A program made the translations under genes and the position numbers. Of a DNA stretch of 6,021 nucleotides, positions 5,688-6,021 are shown piece after piece. Position 1 is the stretch's first letter. The number at the start of each line of letters is the position of its first letter. A model generated the notes under the pieces. It searched no databases. It was not told where the DNA came from and saw nothing but the letters and a program-made list of their open reading frames with translations. The stretch is from Acidimicrobiia bacterium (GTDB taxonomy: Bacteria > Actinomycetota > Acidimicrobiia > Spongiisociales > ZC4RG35), in NCBI GenBank assembly GCA_029865445.1, contig JAOUGY010000238.1, positions 1-6,021 of the forward strand. Direction: 5' to 3'.

Positions 5688-6021
5688 TCATGAGTCCTTG
5701 GCACGCTCCCACAGCGCGTCCAGCTCGCCGAGCGACAACCCGTCGAGATCAGCCATCGACTCCATCGCTCGAAACCGCTCCTCGAACCGCTGAACCGCCG
5801 ATCGTGCCGCGATTTCCGGATCGACATCCAGATGCCGGGCCACGTTCACGATGGAGAACAGGACGTCCCCCATTTCGTGTGTCGCAGAGGTCGGGTCGCC
5901 GAGCACTGCAGCCAGCTCCGAAACCTCTTCACCGAGTTTGGCCATGACCGCATCCACGGCGTCCCAGTCGAACCCGATCCGCTTGGCGCGGCGCTGAACC
6001 TCGGCCGCCCGTTGCAGCGCG
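5688..6021 (-). CDS. mazG: MazG-family nucleoside triphosphate pyrophosphohydrolase, C-terminal part (runs off right edge)
   Basis: MazG hydrolyses nucleoside triphosphates to monophosphates and pyrophosphate, removing non-canonical or damaged nucleotides. The frame is open from the right edge to the TGA at 5690-5688, giving 111 residues of the C-terminal catalytic domain. Seen motifs: ALQRAAEVQRRAKRIGFDW at the start, the metal-binding EExxE as GEEVSE followed by HEMGD (the second ExxD), then VARHLDVDPE, RFEERFRAME and the family-typical end SLGELDALWERAK. The N-terminal half, if present, is outside the window. A GTG at 5957 lies inside the conserved domain and is not a likely start. The stop lies 80 bases before eno, with no gene clearly between them. 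Confidence 0.94.
   Translation of the reverse strand, partial: ALQRAAEVQRRAKRIGFDWDAVDAVMAKLGEEVSELAAVLGDPTSATHEMGDVLFSIVNVARHLDVDPEIAARSAVQRFEERFRAMESMADLDGLSLGELDALWERAKDS

Overview
The window is GC-rich and reads as chromosomal DNA from an actinobacterium or a close relative. The main evidence is the leftward gene order mazG - eno - ftsB/divIC-like - DUF501 - ppx/gppA. The same order is known in actinobacteria; in Mycobacterium tuberculosis it is Rv1021 to Rv1026, with lpqU between mazG and eno. I cannot assign a class or species from the sequence alone. The genes fill the window tightly, and I see no mobile element, CRISPR array or obvious foreign block.

Layout, left to right. (1) Positions 1-733, minus strand: the N-terminal 244 residues of isocitrate dehydrogenase kinase/phosphatase (AceK), running off the left edge. 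(2) 734-878: a 145-base divergent intergenic region with a series of G-starting pentamers spaced exactly 11 bases apart, resembling a GlnR-type nitrogen operator. (3) 879-2234, plus strand: a complete Amt ammonium transporter with a signal peptide. (4) 2235-2430: a convergent intergenic region with a strong GC-rich hairpin, probably a terminator. (5) 2431-2514, minus strand: tRNA-Leu with anticodon UAA. (6) 2533-5607, minus strand: a compact operon read right to left as eno, ftsB/divIC-like, DUF501 and ppx/gppA. Consecutive genes overlap by four bases (GTGA, GTGA, ATGA), and the tRNA lies 18 bases past the last stop. (7) 5608-5687: an 80-base spacer with the enolase ribosome binding site and a possible promoter. 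(8) 5688-6021, minus strand: the C-terminal part of a MazG-type nucleotide pyrophosphohydrolase, running off the right edge.

Functionally the right two thirds is a conserved housekeeping block: nucleotide-pool sanitation (MazG), glycolysis (enolase), cell division (FtsB/DivIC-like), a protein of unknown function (DUF501) and polyphosphate/(p)ppGpp-related phosphatase activity (Ppx/GppA). The left third pairs ammonium uptake with a regulator of the TCA cycle/glyoxylate branch point, transcribed divergently from a shared control region. The points most worth a second look are the AceK-type gene in an apparently actinobacterial setting, the phased pentamers upstream of amt, and an enolase whose only plausible start is a CTG codon behind a near-ideal Shine-Dalgarno sequence. 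I found no clear evidence of a wholly new multi-gene system.
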